Source: JBBRUG01 sp038247995 (lineage in GTDB: Bacteria; Chloroflexota; Chloroflexia; Chloroflexales; Chloroflexaceae). Taken from it: 7,994 nt of DNA. Positions 5,435-7,994 of the stretch are shown piece by piece (position 1 is the first letter of the stretch; each line of letters begins with the position of its first letter). The stretch spans positions 1-7,994 of the forward strand of contig JBBRUG010000289.1 of the NCBI GenBank assembly GCA_038247995.1, given 5' to 3'. The notes under the pieces were generated by a model. The model was not told the DNA's origin, searched no databases, and saw only the letters and a list, made by a program, of their open reading frames with translations. The translations under genes and the position numbers were made by a program.

Positions 5435-5786
5435 TCGGTGCGCCCGCATAAATGCGGATGCCGCCCCATCAACGCCACCTCCAGGACGGTAAAAGCGAAC
5501 CCCAGTTCAATCTGCTGGCGCAACACGGCACGCCGTTGGGCCTGTTGCCGCACTGAGAGCGCAATGAGCGACTGCCCGTGAAGCGTGATCGTTCCGGTTG
5601 TCGGCGGAAGATTACCGGCGAGCAGGCTGAGCAGCGTGCTTTTCCCGCGCCGTTCGGTCCAACAAGCACAATCATCTTGCCGACGCACATTGTCAATGCA
5701 ACGCTCTGCACCACTGTATGTCCGCTCAGCGTTGCGCTGAGATCGGCGGCAAACAGCAATGGAGGAGCGGACGATGTCTGGTTCAT
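5435..5786 (-). pseudogene. HmuV/FecE-like heme or iron ABC transporter ATPase, frameshifted and truncated
   Basis: From ATG 5786 the frame reads MNQTSSAPPLLFAADLSATL and reaches the Walker A motif GPNGAGK, where it leaves frame at about 5640-5646. The +1-shifted frame continues as KSTLLSLLAGNLPP, then RRAVLRQQIELGFAFTVLEV and MGRHPH, which is the Q-loop region typical of HmuV. Restoring GGN-AAA-AGC needs one added base, so a single-base deletion lies inside the ATP-binding loop. After MGRHPHL similarity stops: the signature (LSGGE), Walker B and H-loop are missing, and a permease tail follows. An intact protein would power import of heme or siderophore iron. No strong ribosome site precedes ATG 5786; a TTG at 5828 is a poorer option. 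The gene cannot make a working ATPase. Confidence 0.82.
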
Positions 5787-5884
5787 AGCACAACACTGCC
5801 CAGCCTTAAAGCCCGCGTGTTGCGGCAAGGTTGGGGTATGGGATCATTCCCAGCAATATAATCAATACATCCTAATGTTCAAAT

Positions 5885-5898
5885 TTAGTATGTCCTAA
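5885..5898. promoter_or_regulatory. Candidate iron-box operator (TTAG-N6-CTAA) over the -10 box
   Basis: TTAGTATGTCCTAA is an inverted repeat (TTAG/CTAA) that covers the -10 hexamer. A related CCTAA lies 23 bases away at 5871-5875, within direct repeats ATACATCCTAATGTT and GTATGTCCTAATAAA. DtxR-type operators are built from TTAGG half-sites, and a DtxR-family gene lies at the end of this block. The centre does not match the classical 19-bp box, so this is a candidate only. Confidence 0.45.
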
Positions 5899-5915
5899 TA
5901 AATAGCATTTGTCAA
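5887..5915 (-). promoter_or_regulatory. Sigma70-type promoter for the iron/heme gene block
   Basis: On the minus strand a perfect -35 box TTGACA (5915-5910) is followed, after exactly 17 bases, by CATACT (5892-5887), four of six matches to TATAAT. The region is markedly AT-rich against a GC-rich background. Transcription would begin near 5880 and give a leader of about 95 bases before ATG 5786. It points into the ABC ATPase and the same-strand genes beyond it. Confidence 0.6.
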
Positions 5916-5968
5916 GAAGAAAGTTGTAAAACGTCCGAACGACGACATGTAACAAGTGGACAGGCCAA

Positions 5969-5985
5969 TTAGGTGCCCATTTAGG
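5969..5985. promoter_or_regulatory. Two direct TTAGG half-sites in the intergenic region
   Basis: TTAGG occurs at 5969-5973 and again at 5981-5985, 12 bases apart, upstream of the -35 box of the minus-strand promoter. With the CCTAA motifs at 5871 and 5894 this makes four similar half-sites in about 115 bases. They could form an extended binding region for an iron-type regulator. Confidence 0.35.
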
Positions 5986-6092
5986 ATCAAACGCAAGCCA
6001 GCATTGTGCGAACCGCCCCCGCGACTGTCCCCTCCTTTGTCCCCTTCCGACGCGCTGCATCACCCCGTATGCTGACTGAACATGACCGCGCG

Positions 6093-6125
6093 ACTCAGAT
6101 ACGGTCTGAGTTGTAGAAGATCTTC
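6093..6125. promoter_or_regulatory. Two palindromes upstream of the excisionase-like gene
   Basis: ACTCAGA-TACGG-TCTGAGT (6093-6111) is a perfect 7-bp inverted repeat with a 5-base centre. GAAGATCTTC (6116-6125) is a perfect 10-bp palindrome. Both lie within 55 bases of the start of the helix-turn-helix gene, a position suited to operators for autoregulation or to recombination-accessory sites. No T-run follows, so a terminator is unlikely. Confidence 0.45.
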
Positions 6126-6138
6126 GAAACAAGCGTGA

Positions 6139-6390
6139 GTGGCACCTATGCAAACACAGTTACATCCTCCCAAAGCTCTTTCCAACGCCTCCCGTCCGGA
6201 ACCGCTCCAGGTCACGATCAGCGAGGCGGCGCGGCTGCTTGCCTATGATGGGCGGACGATCCGGCGCCTCATTGCACGCGGCGAGATCGCAGCCGTTGGC
6301 ACCGGGCGGATGCGACGCATTCCGATGCGCAGTCTGCACGAGTATCAGCAGCGCCATCTGGGAGCGGGCAGCGCTGGAAACTCCGCGTAG
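6139..6390 (+). CDS. Excisionase/MerR-type helix-turn-helix DNA-binding protein
   Basis: The 83-aa product (80 aa if ATG 6148 is used instead of GTG 6139) contains one recognisable domain at about residues 24-70: VTISEAARLLAYDGRTIRRL, then IARGEIAAVGTGRMRRIP and MRSLHEYQQRHL. This is the excisionase-family winged helix-turn-helix. It has the typical T-x-x-EAA-x-LL recognition helix, an I..G.I..... wing and an IP..L..Y ending. Such proteins bend DNA for phage or element excision, or act as small regulators in plasmids. Neither start has a strong ribosome site; GTGAG upstream of the ATG is the best candidate. It stands first on the plus strand ahead of primase and ParM-like genes, fitting a mobile element. 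No integrase is visible in the window. Confidence 0.75.
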   Translation: MAPMQTQLHPPKALSNASRPEPLQVTISEAARLLAYDGRTIRRLIARGEIAAVGTGRMRRIPMRSLHEYQQRHLGAGSAGNSA

Positions 6391-6445
6391 CTTCATCTGG
6401 GCGTGTTGCGGCGATTGATGGCAACTGGCTCTTCACGGGGCAGCT

Positions 6446-6463
6446 ACGGGCAAGCCTGCCCGT
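6446..6463 (+). terminator. Stable hairpin downstream of the helix-turn-helix gene
   Basis: ACGGGCA-AGCC-TGCCCGT is a perfect 7-bp GC-rich stem with a 4-base loop, 56 bases after the stop at 6390. It lacks a T-run, so it is not a classical intrinsic terminator. It may halt transcription, protect the RNA or be a relic. The rest of the 240-base gap to the next gene shows no other clear feature. Confidence 0.35.
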
Positions 6464-6632
6464 GCGTGGGACTTGCTTTGCTTGCGATCCGCTCGCCTCC
6501 GCACGCTGAGCCAGCCGCCACTGTCGCTGTCGATCACACGATCTTTCCATTCGGCTTGCTGCATTGCGGTGGCGTCGTGACACCAGCGGCGGGCAGTGCA
6601 TTGCCTGAACTAGGATGGAAGCAGGAGGGTTC

Positions 6633-6917
6633 ATGGTGCGTCAGTTTGAGCACGTGCATCCCTTGCTTCCGCCGATGCGCCGCGCCAGCCGGAATGGCCG
6701 GCTCTACGTCGGTCCATGCCCCTTCTGCGCCGATGGCGGCGAGGATCGTTTTCACGTCTGGATGGAAGCCAGCAACGGGCGGCCCGCCGAACGCTGTTGG
6801 TGTCGGGTCTGTAATCACCACGGGCTGCTGAAGTACCTTGCGCCTTACGAGGGCGACCCTTCGACCACCCGGAGGTGCAGATTACGCTGCTCTTCAGTTT
6901 GCCTGTGCCGGGCCTGA
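6633..6917 (+). pseudogene. Zinc-ribbon primase-like protein, N-terminal remnant
   Basis: ATG 6633 (MVRQFEHVHPLLPPMRRA) has AGGAGG four bases upstream, a strong ribosome site. The product shows a zinc ribbon of the phage/plasmid primase kind: GPCPFCADGGEDRFHVW, then CWCRVCNHHGLLKYL. That gives CxxC and CxxC pairs about 25 residues apart, followed by the usual hydrophobic helix. After KYLAPYEG the sequence turns to unpatterned Arg/Cys-rich residues and ends at TGA 6917, 94 aa in all. Complete relatives carry a Toprim or helicase domain after the ribbon. Good coding character resumes in another frame at about 6857, so an internal deletion that joined the ribbon to the far end of the gene is likely. 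Primase identity is inferred from the zinc motif. Confidence 0.6.
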
Positions 6918-7450
6918 CGCCGACGCTGATTGTTGAGGCTCAGGCGAGCGAGATAAGCAACGGCGGCCGCGAACAGGCCTGCAAAGCAGCACTCTGTGCC
7001 GCCGCACAGCACCTCATCGCTACCGGCATCCGGGTGCTTGACGCCGCAATGCTCGCCGCTGCCGCCCAGGCCAGCGTCGTTACCGTGCGCCGCCATTGGC
7101 GACACGTCGCCGCACGGCTGCACCTGACGATGGTGACGCGCCGGCGCAGCGTTGCGATGCCGCGCGGCGGGGTGCGCCACTATCTACGGAAGGTCCTGGT
7201 GCGCCGCGGGCGGCGCGTGCCGGAACAGACCGCTCCGCCGTGTGCGGAACGCACGATAACCAAGCCTGAGCAGGCGCTCACGATAGCGCCCACGATCGAT
7301 CAGGCACGTAGGAGATCTTTCATTACGCGAGTGATCCATCGTTCGCGATCCGCCCTACCGTGCGCATCGGCAGCGCAACGCTCATCCCGGTGGCCATCGA
7401 CAATGGCAATGACGCGCTCAAGGGCGCTACCGTGCGCCAGGCAGAACTAG
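6857..7450 (+). pseudogene. Possible C-terminal fragment of the same replication protein
   Basis: The frame is open from 6815 to TAG 7448-7450. Protein-like sequence starts near PFDHPEVQITLLF and continues with GREQACKAALCAAAQHLI, a helix-rich part (VLDAAMLAAAAQASVVTVRR) resembling a winged helix-turn-helix, and a basic tail. Its only start candidate, GTG 6875, lacks a properly spaced ribosome site. It lies directly after the zinc-ribbon remnant but in a different frame. I therefore read it as the tail of a primase/replication protein fused to its head by a deletion of unknown size. Beyond about 7311 the frame overlaps the ParM-like gene and is probably not meaningful. I do not recognise a named family. 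An independent small gene is the alternative. Confidence 0.4.
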
Positions 7451-7994
7451 CGCAGGAGGATGCCCCATCGTTAGCGCAACTGACCACGCTTCGCATTCCC
7501 ACCGCTTTCGCCGCCGCCCAGGCGATCCAGGGCCAGCAGGAAGTGACCTATACCTGTGATGGCGTTCAATTCTGGATCGGCGCGGTGGCGCTGCGCCATA
7601 CCGGCGCTGCGCTGCGCCTCGGATCAACAGTGCAACGGCTCGCTGATGAGCGGCAGAGTTGGTTCATCGGCGCAGGCATCGTCGAGTTGCTGCGCACTGC
7701 CGGTTACGCGCCCGGCGCGTATCAGATTGCGCTGACCATTGCCGTTCCCAACACCGAGATCGTGATCGAGCGCGACGCCAATGGAGTTGAGCAACTGAGC
7801 CTCGACGCCCAAACCCGCGAGGTGCTCACGCGGACGCTGAAGGGCAAGCGCTGGACGATCACGCGCAGTGACGATGATCGACACGCTGAGGAATGGACGA
7901 TCACCATCGGCTCGGTGCTGCCGCAGGCGCAGACCACCGGCGCCGTGATTGCAATCAGCCGGGCGCCAAACGGCAAAGCGATGATCGATCTGGA
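7360..7994 (+). CDS. ParM/actin-like plasmid segregation ATPase, N-terminal part (continues past the window)
   Basis: The frame is open for 211 codons to the window end. It begins with RIGSATLIPVAIDNGNDALK, where D14, G16 and K21 form the phosphate-1 loop (D-x-G-x-x-x-x-K) of the actin/Hsp70 fold. RIPTAF follows (about residue 45), comparable to the IPS segment of ParM-like proteins, then DGVQFWIGAVAL and AGYAPGAYQIALTIAVPNTE, a strand-turn typical of ALP/ParM N-terminal domains. Filaments of such proteins push plasmid copies apart; the DNA-binding partner is not in the window. The start is uncertain. GTG 7360 is the only in-frame start candidate after the stop at 7309-7311 and has no ribosome site. 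AGGAG at 7310-7314 is well placed only for out-of-frame sequence, so an N-terminal frameshift is possible. Family assignment is moderately sure. Confidence 0.65.
   Translation, partial: MRIGSATLIPVAIDNGNDALKGATVRQAELAQEDAPSLAQLTTLRIPTAFAAAQAIQGQQEVTYTCDGVQFWIGAVALRHTGAALRLGSTVQRLADERQSWFIGAGIVELLRTAGYAPGAYQIALTIAVPNTEIVIERDANGVEQLSLDAQTREVLTRTLKGKRWTITRSDDDRHAEEWTITIGSVLPQAQTTGAVIAISRAPNGKAMIDL

Larger units (their letters stand above)
5787..6138. other. Intergenic control region between the heme block and the plasmid-like block
   Basis: No convincing gene is present. The minus-strand side (5840-5960) is AT-rich and holds the promoter and half-sites described separately. The part at 6000-6060 is C-rich (clusters of CCCC) with no feature I can name. 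The part nearest the plus-strand helix-turn-helix gene has two palindromes. The region separates two blocks of different character and is a likely integration or rearrangement boundary. Confidence 0.5.

Noticed and set aside
5872..6153. A 93-codon minus-strand frame in the intergenic region
   Set aside because: It spans the AT-rich promoter and half-sites, its composition changes along its length and no motif is recognisable.
6446..6463. Classical intrinsic terminator
   Set aside because: The stem is good but no T-run follows, so it is listed only as a hairpin with low confidence.
6403..6831. A 142-codon plus-strand frame
   Set aside because: It overlaps the zinc-ribbon gene in another frame; its translation lacks any domain and it has no ribosome site.
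7427..7976. Minus-strand frames opposite the ParM-like gene
   Set aside because: The plus-strand frame is open throughout, carries an actin phosphate motif and has better composition.

Overview
The window looks like high-GC chromosomal DNA with an embedded plasmid-like module. A filamentous member of the Chloroflexota (Roseiflexus/Chloroflexus type) is my best guess. This rests on the base composition, the 7-bp intergenic repeats, the CcmC with a long extracytoplasmic insert and the mix of iron-type genes. It is an inference, not a database result. No rRNA, tRNA or CRISPR array is visible.

Layout. (1) 1-~926: the right part of an IS630-family element. Its transposase is split into two overlapping frames around a run of eight A. 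(2) 908-5786: a block read entirely from the minus strand, given here in transcription order. It starts with an AT-rich promoter (5887-5915) overlapped by a TTAG/CTAA palindrome. Then come a heme/iron ABC transporter ATPase (HmuV-like) broken in its Walker A motif, a deletion scar joined to the last ~25 codons of a FecCD permease, and an unknown 126-aa protein. Two 7-bp tandem repeat tracts, ccmC and ccmD follow, and the ccmD frame runs on through a REP-like hairpin. Next are a 128-aa paralogue of the unknown protein, an IsdG/HmoA-like monooxygenase, a 47-codon one-helix membrane protein and a second FecCD permease spread over three frames. Last is a DtxR/IdeR-type regulator whose end abuts the IS. 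(3) 5787-6138: intergenic control region. (4) 6139-7994, plus strand: an excisionase-like helix-turn-helix protein, a zinc-ribbon primase remnant, a fragment that may be the C-terminal part of the same primase, and the N-terminal half of a ParM-like actin ATPase that runs off the window.

How the parts fit. The minus-strand block reads as one iron/heme locus: uptake (HmuV, FecCD), degradation (monooxygenase), membrane heme handling for cytochrome c (CcmC, CcmD) and iron-responsive control (DtxR). Much of it is decaying. The ATPase and one permease carry frameshifts, another permease is reduced to its tail, and the regulator appears to lack several primary metal ligands. The monooxygenase, ccmC, the two unknown paralogues and the 47-codon protein remain open. 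The plus-strand block looks like the residue of an integrated plasmid or similar element.

Most promising new biology: the pair of unknown paralogues, each started by a TGATG stop/start overlap inside the heme locus, and the cluster of four TTAGG half-sites in the shared control region.
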